Part shown: positions 6,320 through 13,911 of the stretch, one piece after another | How positions within the stretch are numbered: position 1 is the first letter of the stretch | Layout of the letters: each line of letters begins with the position of its first letter | Source of the DNA: Dehalococcoidia bacterium UBA3254 | GTDB taxonomy: Bacteria > Chloroflexota > Dehalococcoidia > Dehalococcoidales > UBA3254 | DNA: 19,382 nucleotides | Direction of reading: 5' to 3' | NCBI GenBank assembly: GCA_002362735.1 | Contig: DEUU01000216.1 | Location: forward strand, 1 to 19,382 | The notes under the pieces: generated by a model | The model's input: only the letters and a program-made list of their open reading frames with translations | Told to the model about the DNA's origin: nothing | Database searches by the model: none | Made by a program: the position numbers and the translations under genes

Positions 6320-8467
6320 ATGATTGACCGCGCTCTTGCTACCAAAATTCCCGAGCGTATCCAGCGGATTGATGAACTGGCTCACAATATTTGGTGGGCC
6401 TGGCACCCCAAGGCCAGAGATGTATTCCGGGCTCTGGACTATCCATTATGGAATTCCAGCGGACATAATCCCGTAAAGTTACTCTTCGATACAAGCAGGG
6501 AGAAGCTTCAAGCCGCTGCAGAAGATCCAGCTTTTCTCTCCATTTACGATTCAGTAATCAGTACTTTCGATGCTGAAATGAGTAATTCTGCGACCTGGGT
6601 TTCTACCCGCTATCCACATCTCTTAAACGGATCGATAGTATATTTATCTATGGAATTTGCTTTACATAATTCTCTTCCCATTTATGCCGGGGGATTAGGA
6701 ATCCTGGCCGGAGATATGTGCAAGGAAGCCAGCGATCTCGGACTGCCCTTTATCGGCATTGGATTTATGTATCCACAGGGATATTTTCACCAGCATGTTT
6801 CGGCTGAAGGGTGGCAGCAAGAAATATATCAGCAGTTGAATTTCAACGAAGCGCCTATCAACCGGATCATTCTACCCGGAGGCGGAAGTTCGATTGCTAA
6901 AGTCAAGCTGGCTAACCGGGATTTGTCCATTGCGGTCTGGCAGGTGAATGTCGGTCGCGTAAAAATTTTTCTTCTGGATACGCACCTCGAGGAAAATACC
7001 CCTGAGGACAGGCAGCTTTCCGCTCGTCTTTATACCGCTGATCCTGAGATGCGAATTCAGCAGGAGATCATTCTGGGAATCGGAGGCGTCAGGGTGATGC
7101 ATGCTCTGGGAATGCAGCCTGCGATATGGCACGCTAATGAAGGTCATTCTGCGTTCATGAGTCTGGAAAGAGTTCGCGAGGAAGTACAAAAAGGCATATC
7201 CTTTGAAACCGCTTTATCCAGAATACGAGAGACTACTATTTTTACCACCCATACTCCAGTACAAAGCGGTCATGATGTCTTTCCTCCGAGTTTGATAGAT
7301 AAGTATTTCAGTGACTTCTGGCCGAATTTGGGAATCGATCGTCGAAGATTTTTAGATCTGGGTTCGCCGGATATCCGGAGTCAATCTGGATTCAACATGA
7401 CAGCCCTGGCAATAAATACTGCGAGTCAGCGTAATGCCGTTAGTCGATTGCATGAGAGTGTAACAAAGAAAATGTGGCAAATGGTCTGGCCAGGTTTACC
7501 TGACTCGCAAATCCCTTTTTCTCATGTTACTAACGGCGTTCATGTACCAACCTGGATCGGTCTTGAATTCTTTCAGCTATTTGAGAAGTATCTCGGAAAA
7601 GATTGGATCAATCATCAGGCCGATGTCGATTTTTGGAGGTCCCTGATGAACGTTCCGGACGAGGAAATCTGGGCTATCCATCGATCTTTAAAAAGCAGGC
7701 TGTTTGGAGTAATTATGGATCGGGCGCAAACTCGTTGGGCAGAAGGCGAAGTTAGTGCACAACAGGTAGTAACCATGGGCGCTTTACTCAACCCGCAGGT
7801 ATTGACCATCGGATTTTCTCGCCGCTTTACTGAATATAAACGTCCGGCCCTGATCCTTTCCGATATGAACCGATTAAAGAAAATCATCAACAATCCCTGG
7901 CGACCAGTTCAAATCGTATTTGCCGGAAAATCCCATCCGGCGGATTTTTCTGGAAAATACATCCTGCATAAAATTTTTAGTGTCGCCCAGGATCGAGAGT
8001 GTCAGGGAAGGATCGCTTTTATCGAAGATTATGATATGCATCTAGCGAGATATCTTACTCACGGAATAGATGTCTGGTTAAATAATCCATTGCGGCTTCA
8101 GGAGGCCAGCGGGACAAGCGGAATGAAGGCGGGCATTAACGGCGTCCTTAATTTGAGTGTCCGGGACGGGTGGTGGGAAGAAGGTTACAATGGAATTAAT
8201 GGCTGGGAAATTGGCGCAGGCCCGGAAGCGGCTTATTCACCGGCCCAGGATAAAAACGATGCGGAAGCTATCTATAGAATTCTGGAAGATAAAGTTGTTC
8301 CCCTTTATTATCAGCAAGACCGGAGCGGTATTCCTCATGAATGGGTGAGGATGATAAAGGAATCGATTTGCTCTATTATGCCCCGGTTTAGTGCTTGCAG
8401 GATGGTCCAGGAGTATACCGATAAATTATATGCTAATGTTCCCCAATCGATAAAATCAGCTACTTGA
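6320..8467 (+). CDS. glgP: Alpha-glucan phosphorylase with N-terminal DUF3417 (GT35)
   Basis: Second GT35 phosphorylase of the window; same PLP-dependent phosphorolysis of alpha-1,4-glucans to glucose-1-phosphate. Of its 715 residues, about 1-95 form the DUF3417 region typical of this subfamily (AHNIWWAWHPKARDVF at 21-36). The core follows: YLSMEFALHNSLPIYAGGLG (108-127), HANEGHSAF (271-279), TTHTPVQSGHD (309-319), VTNGVHVPTW (403-412), GFSRRFTEYKRPAL (498-511), then EASGTSGMK with the PLP lysine at Lys603 and DGWWEEG (616-622). Its core is clearly related to that of the 2081-3832 gene but diverged, so the two are paralogues of different subfamilies, not a recent duplication. Stand-alone unit behind its own promoter, the next gene being 91 nt away. 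The two copies may differ in preferred chain length, which the sequence does not settle. Confidence 0.94.
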   Translation: MIDRALATKIPERIQRIDELAHNIWWAWHPKARDVFRALDYPLWNSSGHNPVKLLFDTSREKLQAAAEDPAFLSIYDSVISTFDAEMSNSATWVSTRYPHLLNGSIVYLSMEFALHNSLPIYAGGLGILAGDMCKEASDLGLPFIGIGFMYPQGYFHQHVSAEGWQQEIYQQLNFNEAPINRIILPGGGSSIAKVKLANRDLSIAVWQVNVGRVKIFLLDTHLEENTPEDRQLSARLYTADPEMRIQQEIILGIGGVRVMHALGMQPAIWHANEGHSAFMSLERVREEVQKGISFETALSRIRETTIFTTHTPVQSGHDVFPPSLIDKYFSDFWPNLGIDRRRFLDLGSPDIRSQSGFNMTALAINTASQRNAVSRLHESVTKKMWQMVWPGLPDSQIPFSHVTNGVHVPTWIGLEFFQLFEKYLGKDWINHQADVDFWRSLMNVPDEEIWAIHRSLKSRLFGVIMDRAQTRWAEGEVSAQQVVTMGALLNPQVLTIGFSRRFTEYKRPALILSDMNRLKKIINNPWRPVQIVFAGKSHPADFSGKYILHKIFSVAQDRECQGRIAFIEDYDMHLARYLTHGIDVWLNNPLRLQEASGTSGMKAGINGVLNLSVRDGWWEEGYNGINGWEIGAGPEAAYSPAQDKNDAEAIYRILEDKVVPLYYQQDRSGIPHEWVRMIKESICSIMPRFSACRMVQEYTDKLYANVPQSIKSAT

Positions 8468-8508
8468 GGTTATGATTAGTTTGCTTCGTGAATTCTCTCA
8501 TTCCGTGT

Positions 8509-8514
8509 TATAAT
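8509..8514 (+). promoter_or_regulatory. -10 element upstream of the alpha/beta hydrolase gene
   Basis: Perfect TATAAT 44 nt before the ATG at 8559. No convincing -35 at normal spacing; TTGCTT at 8481-8486 is 22 nt away, which is too far. Confidence 0.35.
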
Positions 8515-8558
8515 AGGTGCAACAAAGAACTTAACCTGATTATAAAATCGAACATAGC

Positions 8559-9479
8559 ATGATAAATCCTTATGTCTACACTAAACAAAGCGATGGTTTT
8601 AATTCCAGATTAATCGAAGAGAGTAAGCTAGGACTTCGTTATTCAGTTAGTTTCCCCAGTGCCCAGACGGATGGCTGTCTTGGAAATAACCCCGTTAAAG
8701 GGGAGTTTCTCCTGCCTAAAGTACAAGGGAAGATGCCTTTGGCGATACTGGTGCATGGAATGGGAGGCAGTAGTGTTTCTCCCTGCCGCAAGATCGCGGG
8801 TACTTTAGCTCAAAAAGGAATCGCCAGTTTTATACTCTACTTAATATTCCACAAAAATCGTGCCCATGAGATCGTGCAGAAAAAATATCCAAACTTGACC
8901 ACCGAAGAGTGGTTTGAAAGTTACAGGATTTCGGTCACTGAGGTCCGTCAGGTAATGGATTGGGCTGGCAGTCGTCCAGAGATCTTGCAAGATCAGGTTT
9001 CAGTGGTTGGAATCAGTTATGGAAGCTTTGTTTCCTCAATCGCGATGGCTTTAGACGACCGGTTAAAATCCGGAGTATTTATTGTTTCTGGAGGGAATTC
9101 GGAAAAGCTCACGAAAAATAGTCTTTTTCTGCGATGGCAATACAAATGTAATAAGGCGGAATATTTAAAAAATCAGGAGAATTACCAGCAATATCTGGCA
9201 GAAGTTGCGGAAAAAGGTTTTGAAAATGCTGAATCCGGTAAAAAAATTTATCTCACAGATCCTATGACTTTCGCTACTTATTTAAAAAACCGACCCGTCA
9301 TGATGCTGAATGCTCTGTGGGATGAGATGATACCCAAATCAGCTACTCTGGATCTATGGCAGTCCTATGGTAAACCCCCGATCTACTGGTATCCCGCTAC
9401 CCACGCCAGCATCTGGCTGTGGTATCCCCTGATGGGTTCTCGGATCGCTGATTTCCTGAAATTAACTTCTTCTTCGTAA
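8559..9479 (+). CDS. Alpha/beta hydrolase family protein
   Basis: A 306-residue serine hydrolase of the alpha/beta fold with a complete catalytic triad visible: nucleophile Ser153 in GISYG, Asp255 in LWDEM and His282 in ATHAS. The HGMGG motif (66-70) would form the oxyanion hole. The layout resembles the dienelactone-hydrolase/prolyl-oligopeptidase-like group, so an esterase, lipase or peptidase role is possible; the substrate is unknown. There is no signal peptide, so it should act in the cytoplasm. The segment of about residues 183-245, between nucleophile and Asp, looks like a helical lid rich in Lys, Glu and Gln. There is no clear ribosome site before the ATG, and no better in-frame start is seen. 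Its 3' end overlaps the convergent PspC-protein gene by 18 nt. Nothing in the sequence ties it to glucan metabolism apart from position. Confidence 0.82.
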   Translation: MINPYVYTKQSDGFNSRLIEESKLGLRYSVSFPSAQTDGCLGNNPVKGEFLLPKVQGKMPLAILVHGMGGSSVSPCRKIAGTLAQKGIASFILYLIFHKNRAHEIVQKKYPNLTTEEWFESYRISVTEVRQVMDWAGSRPEILQDQVSVVGISYGSFVSSIAMALDDRLKSGVFIVSGGNSEKLTKNSLFLRWQYKCNKAEYLKNQENYQQYLAEVAEKGFENAESGKKIYLTDPMTFATYLKNRPVMMLNALWDEMIPKSATLDLWQSYGKPPIYWYPATHASIWLWYPLMGSRIADFLKLTSSS

Positions 9480-9959
9480 TACCAGAATCAGAATCAAAAT
9501 TCCGGCGACTATTAATATAGATGGCCAGAAAAAGCGCGTTAACCAGCCGAAAAGATTACCCAGAAAAATGATAACTCCGGCGATGATAATGATGATACCC
9601 AGTACTAAAAGCGCGCCTCTGGAAGATGGATTGGTCTGGGCGGGAGGAGAGCCGACTTTTGTTCCCTTACTGTCAAATGAGTCGCGAATCTCCTGACCCA
9701 AATTAATGGAGGTATCTCTTATATCCGATACATTTTCTCGGAAATTATCTCTGGGGGTATTAATGGCTGAGTTTTCGTTAGGTATGATAAGCGCCAGGAT
9801 AATATAGGCAATTACACCGGGAAAGAATCCGGTAAATATCGTTATCAATATTGCAATTACACGGATAATCACAGGATCGGCGCCAAAATAATCTCCTATT
9901 CCACCGCATACGCCAAGGAAAATTCGATTGTGCTGGCTTCGGTATAATCTCCGTTCCAT
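9462..9959 (-). CDS. PspC-domain membrane protein
   Basis: A 165-residue membrane protein. Residues 1-62 are a PspC domain: a short basic start, then FLGVCGGIGDYFGADP (14-29) and a hydrophobic segment ending in ALIIPNE. A polar, probably disordered linker (~63-112) follows, then two more hydrophobic segments (~114-136 and ~143-161, containing WPSILIVAGILI) of the kind found in LiaF-like envelope-stress proteins, ending RRRS. PspC proteins sense or respond to membrane stress. I chose the ATG at 9959 because AGGAGAAAGG lies just upstream; a GTG at 10013 in the same frame would add 18 residues without a good ribosome site. The gene converges on the hydrolase with an 18-nt overlap of coding ends. 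It may act with the envelope-related genes further right, but no direct link is visible. Confidence 0.85.
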   Translation of the reverse strand: MERRLYRSQHNRIFLGVCGGIGDYFGADPVIIRVIAILITIFTGFFPGVIAYIILALIIPNENSAINTPRDNFRENVSDIRDTSINLGQEIRDSFDSKGTKVGSPPAQTNPSSRGALLVLGIIIIIAGVIIFLGNLFGWLTRFFWPSILIVAGILILILVLRRRS

Positions 9960-10046
9960 ACCTTTCTCCTGAATGTTATAAAGTTCTAGTCTCATTTTAG
10001 CAGAAATCCCCACTTGATTTTTAACTAAATTGACCTTGACCTTATC

Positions 10047-10079
10047 TTGATTACCTTGAAATCTCCTGATATATAAGGA
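10047..10079 (+). promoter_or_regulatory. Probable promoter of the GT4 glycosyltransferase gene
   Basis: TTGATT (10047-10052) and TATATA (10070-10075) are separated by 17 nt, about 50 nt before the ATG at 10128. The -10 is embedded in an imperfect 16-bp dyad (TCCT...AGGA arms, 10064-10079), a possible repressor site. Confidence 0.45.
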
Positions 10080-10127
10080 ATTGGGATCATGACGACTTCA
10101 TAACTTAAAGCGAGGGAGGTTGGGCAG

Positions 10128-11165
10128 ATGCGGATCGGGATTATTTCCCCGTTAGAGATGAGAGTTCCTCCGGTTGCTTATGGAGGAACAGAGTTGATCG
10201 TGAGCCTTTTAACCGAAGAATATATGAAAATGGGCCATGAAGTCACTTTATTCGCCAGTGGAGACTCTATAACTCAGGCGCGGTTGATATCCGTCTGCCC
10301 GTATTATTTGCGCGGATCAGATAGGGATAAAAACATTTTAAATATGCTCAACGCGGTAAGTTGTCTTGAGAGTTCCAGCGAATTTGATATTATTCATAAT
10401 AATACTTTATTAGAGGGCATGTCTCTGGCCTGTTTGTCCAGGACGCCGATGCTAACGACATTACACGGCAATCTTAAAAGTGACTGGAGATTATTATTCT
10501 CCAAATATAAAGGTTGGTATAACACTATCAGTCGTTCTGCAAAATCGCTCTTGCCGGAAAAAGATCATTTTGCCGGAATAATTTATAATGCCATTGATGT
10601 TAAAGCTTTTCCATTCGAATCTTCCAGACGAAAGGACTATCTGCTTTTTTTGAGCCGCATCAGCCATGAAAAAGGTCCCCACCTGGCGATCGAGGTGGCT
10701 AAAAAGTTAAGAATGAGGTTAATTATTGCCGGAAACGTAGACACCATAGACGAGCAATATTTCCGTCAAGAAATCCTGCCTAAAATTGATGGCGACCAGA
10801 TAAAGTACGTTGGAGAAGCTGATTTTGAGAGAAAAATCGAACTGATATGCGGAGCGTATTGTTTACTAGCGCCCATTACCTGGCCTGAACCTTTCGGGTT
10901 ATTCATGATAGAAGCCATGGCTTGCGGTACACCCGTTATTGTTTTGAATAAGGGTTCTGCACCCGAAGTGGTAAAACATGGCGTGACCGGTTTTGTAGTT
11001 GATAGTTTGATCAGTATGGCAGAAGCCGTAGAAAAAATTTCTGATATCAGCCGGATCGCGTGCCGAAAGCATGTAGAACTAAGGTTTGATGCCCCACGCA
11101 TGGCAACGGATTATTTAAGAGCTTACGAAAAAGTATTGCGCGAATCCTCAGTTACAGTATCTTAA
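10128..11165 (+). CDS. Glycosyltransferase family 4 protein
   Basis: A 345-residue retaining glycosyltransferase with GT-B fold, transferring a sugar from an NDP-sugar. The N-terminal domain has the acceptor/donor glycine motif in PPVAYGGTE (14-22), GHEVTLFASGDS (36-47) and THE-like TLHGN (111-115); the C-terminal domain shows FLSRISHEKGPHLAIE (174-189) and the family EX7E motif, Glu254 and Glu262, inside PEPFGLFMIEAMACGTPV (253-270). It is shorter than glycogen synthase GlgA (~480 residues) and lacks the KTGGL start motif, so it should not be named glgA. No signal or membrane segment, hence cytoplasmic. Strong ribosome site (GGGAGG, 9 nt before ATG). It precedes the debranching enzyme on the same strand at 286 nt, suggesting a job in glucan or related oligosaccharide synthesis. 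Acceptor and donor are not determined. Confidence 0.87.
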   Translation: MRIGIISPLEMRVPPVAYGGTELIVSLLTEEYMKMGHEVTLFASGDSITQARLISVCPYYLRGSDRDKNILNMLNAVSCLESSSEFDIIHNNTLLEGMSLACLSRTPMLTTLHGNLKSDWRLLFSKYKGWYNTISRSAKSLLPEKDHFAGIIYNAIDVKAFPFESSRRKDYLLFLSRISHEKGPHLAIEVAKKLRMRLIIAGNVDTIDEQYFRQEILPKIDGDQIKYVGEADFERKIELICGAYCLLAPITWPEPFGLFMIEAMACGTPVIVLNKGSAPEVVKHGVTGFVVDSLISMAEAVEKISDISRIACRKHVELRFDAPRMATDYLRAYEKVLRESSVTVS

Positions 11166-11451
11166 CACTTTAAAATCAAAGCCCTGTCAGATACTAAACT
11201 CAGTTATTCAAAAATATTGTCACATTACCTTGGTCCCTCATAGCTAATACGTAAATCTGCTTATAAAAGCAGTATTTCTCTTTTATTCATGCAGTAATGA
11301 TGATACAATGTTTTTGTCGTAGAAAGTCCCGGAATATAGGCCAATTCACTTACTGCCATTACGTATAACTGTTTATCATACTTATGTTTTTGGCGATATT
11401 CTGCGGAGGGGCAAAGCTATAAAATCATGGTAATGGTAGGGGAATACAGGT
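11166..11451 (+). other. Gene-free stretch between the GT4 and debranching-enzyme genes
   Basis: 286 nt without a credible ORF. It holds one small hairpin, CTGCTT-ATAA-AAGCAG at 11257-11272, followed by a broken T-rich run (TATTTCTCTTTT), which may be a weak terminator for the GT4 gene. Possible -10 elements (TACAAT near 11304-11309, TATCAT near 11374-11379) lack good -35 partners. The AGGGGA at about 11438 serves as ribosome site for the next gene. I see no riboswitch-like structure. Confidence 0.35.
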
Positions 11452-13497
11452 ATGGATAATGAATCGGTAGTAGTTACTTCGGGGACGGTATTTGCAGTGT
11501 CTGGTCGTAATGGGGACATATATCCCAAGGGTGTTGAAGGGACCCCACAGGGATTATATGCTTTCGATACCCGTTTCCTTTCTAAACTACGTCTGACTCT
11601 GGACGGGAAAGAAGACCTCCCGGTTGGAGCGTCTCCGTTGAATCATTCCATTGCCAGCTTTTATGCGATCTCTCCCGGTACTCGGAAATCGCGAGCAGGA
11701 GCCATAAGTATCGTAAGAGATCGCTATGTTTCTCATGGTTTCCATGAAGATATCAGTTTAATAAATCATTCTGCGAGGGTTCGCAAGCTGCGTCTGGAAC
11801 TGAGTTTTGATGCCGATTTTGCGGACGTCTTTGAAGTGAGACTGGGGGCAATTACCAAAGCCGGAAAAGTCACCGTTGAGCAAAGGGAGGGTCAGCACAT
11901 CTGCCTTGTTTACCAGCGTGAGCAGTTTCACCGGGAAACCTGGATAAATTTTTCCGTCACACCCCAAATTGAAGGCAAAACTGCGGTTTTTGATGTTAAC
12001 CTTGAGCCTCGAAGCACCTGGAGGACGTGCGTCAACATTCTCCCGGTAGCGGATGAACATCCACCAGCGATGACGTGCCTTCAACAAGTGGTTGGGTCGC
12101 CTTTCGGCCCTTACATACGTGACAATTCATCTGCATTGCTCCGCCTGACTGAAAAGGATATTACCAGTCCTCTACGAGAGATCCCGGTATTGCAGACCAA
12201 CAATGTCGGTCTGCGGCAGGCTTATGAGCAGGCCGTTGTAGACCTTCAGGCACTGATGATTAAACAGGACAATGGACAATACATTCTGGCGGCTGGAATC
12301 CCCTGGTTTGTGGCTATTTTCGGTCGTGATTCAATCATAAGCTCGCTACAAACTAAGCTTTTGGGACCCGAGTTAATGCTGGGAACAATCCATACCCTGG
12401 CCAGTCTGCAGGCGGTTGATTACGATGAATTCAGAGACGCGGAGCCGGGTAAACTTCCGCATGAAGTACGCAAAGGCGAATTGTCTTTTTTCGAACAGGT
12501 GCCTCATACCCGATACTATGGTAGTGTTGACGCCACTCCATTGTTTTTAATTCTTCTCTGGGAGGCTTATCAATGGACTGGTGACAAGAATTTATTACAC
12601 CGTTTCCTTCCTCCCGCGGAGGCAGCCCTCCAATGGATTAAAAAGTGGGGTGACCTGGACGGAGATGGATTTGTGGAATATCAGAGGCGATCTACAAAGG
12701 GGCTAAGAAATCAGGGCTGGAAAGATTCGATGGACTCCATCTCCTTTGCGAAAGGCGCCCTTGCTGATGGTTCTATAGCTCTGGCTGAAGTTCAGGGGTA
12801 TGTTTATGATGCAAAGAAGAAAATGGCTGAAATATACCGCATGCTGGACAATCCGGTGAAAGCGCAAAAGCTGGAATCCGAAGCTCAAAAACTGCGAAAA
12901 CAGTTTAATGATGCCTTCTGGTTGCCGGAGGAAGGTTTTTACGCCATGGCCCTGGATGGACGTAAGCGTCCCGTGGACAGCATTTCGTCTAACCCGGGTC
13001 ATTGTCTCTGGAGTGGAATCATTGATGAAGACAAAGCTCCCCGAGTTGCGGAGAGGTTATTGGCTCCTGATATGTTTTCCGGTTGGGGGATCCGGACTCT
13101 CTCCACAGGGATGGGGAGATATCATCCCCTTTCATACCATAATGGAAGTGTCTGGCCCCATGACAACTCTATCATTGCATCCGGACTGCATCGTTATGGT
13201 TTTGTTAAAGAGGCTAATGAAGTAATTTATGCTCTTCTTGACGCTACTTCGGCCTTTCCGGTTCACAGATTGCCGGAGCTCTTCGCGGGGTATGCCCGCA
13301 GAGAGCGTTCTTTTCCGGTTCCTGATCCGACGGCTAATAGTCCCCAGGCATGGGCGTCCGGCGCAATCATCTATTTTATCGAGACACTGCTTGGAGTGAC
13401 TCCGGCTGGAGATCGTTTAATGCTTCAGGCCCCCAGAGATGGAGCAGCGATATCTCTTAGCGGCGTAAGCTATCGTGGGTATAAATTTATACTTTAG
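11452..13497 (+). CDS. Glycogen debranching enzyme, amylo-alpha-1,6-glucosidase type
   Basis: Predicted to hydrolyse alpha-1,6-linked glucosyl branch points left after phosphorylase action, in the cytoplasm. The 681-residue protein has an N-terminal beta-rich domain (about 1-215; GDE_N_bis-like, starting at SGTVFAVSG with GLYAFDTRFLS at 34-44) and a C-terminal (alpha/alpha)6-barrel domain (about 250-645) with AGIPWFVAIFGRDS (281-294), the WKDSMDS segment (423-429) and SYHNGSVWPHDNS (561-573), which are the conserved active-site regions of this group. Such enzymes are annotated as bacterial debranching enzymes, but close relatives act on other alpha-glucosides, so the exact bond specificity is inferred from family and neighbours. 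ATG start with AGGGGA upstream. Its stop is only 5 nt from the end of the convergent DUF1328 gene, leaving no room for a separate terminator. Confidence 0.88.
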   Translation: MDNESVVVTSGTVFAVSGRNGDIYPKGVEGTPQGLYAFDTRFLSKLRLTLDGKEDLPVGASPLNHSIASFYAISPGTRKSRAGAISIVRDRYVSHGFHEDISLINHSARVRKLRLELSFDADFADVFEVRLGAITKAGKVTVEQREGQHICLVYQREQFHRETWINFSVTPQIEGKTAVFDVNLEPRSTWRTCVNILPVADEHPPAMTCLQQVVGSPFGPYIRDNSSALLRLTEKDITSPLREIPVLQTNNVGLRQAYEQAVVDLQALMIKQDNGQYILAAGIPWFVAIFGRDSIISSLQTKLLGPELMLGTIHTLASLQAVDYDEFRDAEPGKLPHEVRKGELSFFEQVPHTRYYGSVDATPLFLILLWEAYQWTGDKNLLHRFLPPAEAALQWIKKWGDLDGDGFVEYQRRSTKGLRNQGWKDSMDSISFAKGALADGSIALAEVQGYVYDAKKKMAEIYRMLDNPVKAQKLESEAQKLRKQFNDAFWLPEEGFYAMALDGRKRPVDSISSNPGHCLWSGIIDEDKAPRVAERLLAPDMFSGWGIRTLSTGMGRYHPLSYHNGSVWPHDNSIIASGLHRYGFVKEANEVIYALLDATSAFPVHRLPELFAGYARRERSFPVPDPTANSPQAWASGAIIYFIETLLGVTPAGDRLMLQAPRDGAAISLSGVSYRGYKFIL

Positions 13498-13502
13498 TTT
13501 GT

Positions 13503-13670
13503 TTAAACCCGGCGGCGCAGAAGGCCCATGATCAGGCTAATCAGGAAGATGACAATAAAGATTGCGAAAAGTATTTTGGCGATAGTTGCCGCTCCCGCCG
13601 CAATGCCTCCAAATCCAAAGACAGCTGCGACTATAGCAACGATGAAGAAGATTAAAGCCCACCACAACAT
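13503..13670 (-). CDS. Small DUF1328 (YtjA-type) membrane protein
   Basis: A 55-residue protein with two hydrophobic segments: [20 protein letters not shown] at the start and a second one (~31-50) before the basic end LLRRRV. The start MLWWAL, the GFGGIA turn (residues 19-24) and the length all match the DUF1328/YtjA family, whose function is unknown; members are often induced by envelope or osmotic stress. A very strong ribosome site (AAGGAGGGG) lies 6 nt before the ATG at 13670. A promoter candidate ATGGCA-17 nt-TAGAAT lies upstream on the same strand. It converges on the debranching-enzyme gene, with 5 nt between stops. Confidence 0.9.
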   Translation of the reverse strand: MLWWALIFFIVAIVAAVFGFGGIAAGAATIAKILFAIFIVIFLISLIMGLLRRRV

Positions 13671-13715
13671 CTTATTCCCCTCCTTTCTGGTATTCTTTTA
13701 GAGTCCCTACTAAAC

Positions 13716-13744
13716 ATTCTATGATTAAGGTAATATTGTGCCAT
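13716..13744 (-). promoter_or_regulatory. Candidate promoter of the DUF1328 gene
   Basis: On the minus strand ATGGCA (13744-13739) and TAGAAT (13721-13716) are 17 nt apart and about 45 nt before the ATG at 13670. The -35 matches the sigma70 consensus at four of six positions and the -10 at five of six. Confidence 0.4.
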
Positions 13745-13857
13745 CCGCCGATATGTTTAGCGGAATCAACGGATTTACGAGAGCAAAAGAGAGAAAATGA
13801 AGGATACCCTAATTGATTTTAACGCGGATCAATCGGGAGAACGTCCGTTTTTGATGT

Positions 13858-13905
13858 GGGGATATATTAATAGATTGACGATTTATCAATTATTAACATA
13901 TCCCC
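13858..13905. repeat. Long imperfect palindrome after the exporter operon
   Basis: Two arms of about 20 nt (13858-13878, beginning GGGGATAT, and 13886-13905, ending ATATCCCC) are complementary except for one mismatch and a one-base shift with a mismatch, around a 7-nt loop. It starts 6 nt after the permease stop codon in the direction of that operon. Neither side carries a T-tract, so it is not a standard intrinsic terminator; it could be an mRNA-stabilising or Rho-related 3' structure, or a protein-binding dyad. Confidence 0.75.
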
Positions 13906-13911
13906 AATGTT

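Noticed and set aside
10029..10060. Repeated ACCTTGA units near 10034-10058, with a similar CCTTGACCTT near the adaptor start at about 17500
   Set aside because: The copy at 17500 is part of the ribosome-binding region of the adaptor gene and the spacing differs; the similarity is short enough to be chance.
10128..11165. Naming the GT4 enzyme glycogen synthase (glgA)
   Set aside because: It is over 100 residues too short and lacks the N-terminal KTGGL motif of GT5 GlgA; only the general GT-B/EX7E features are shared.
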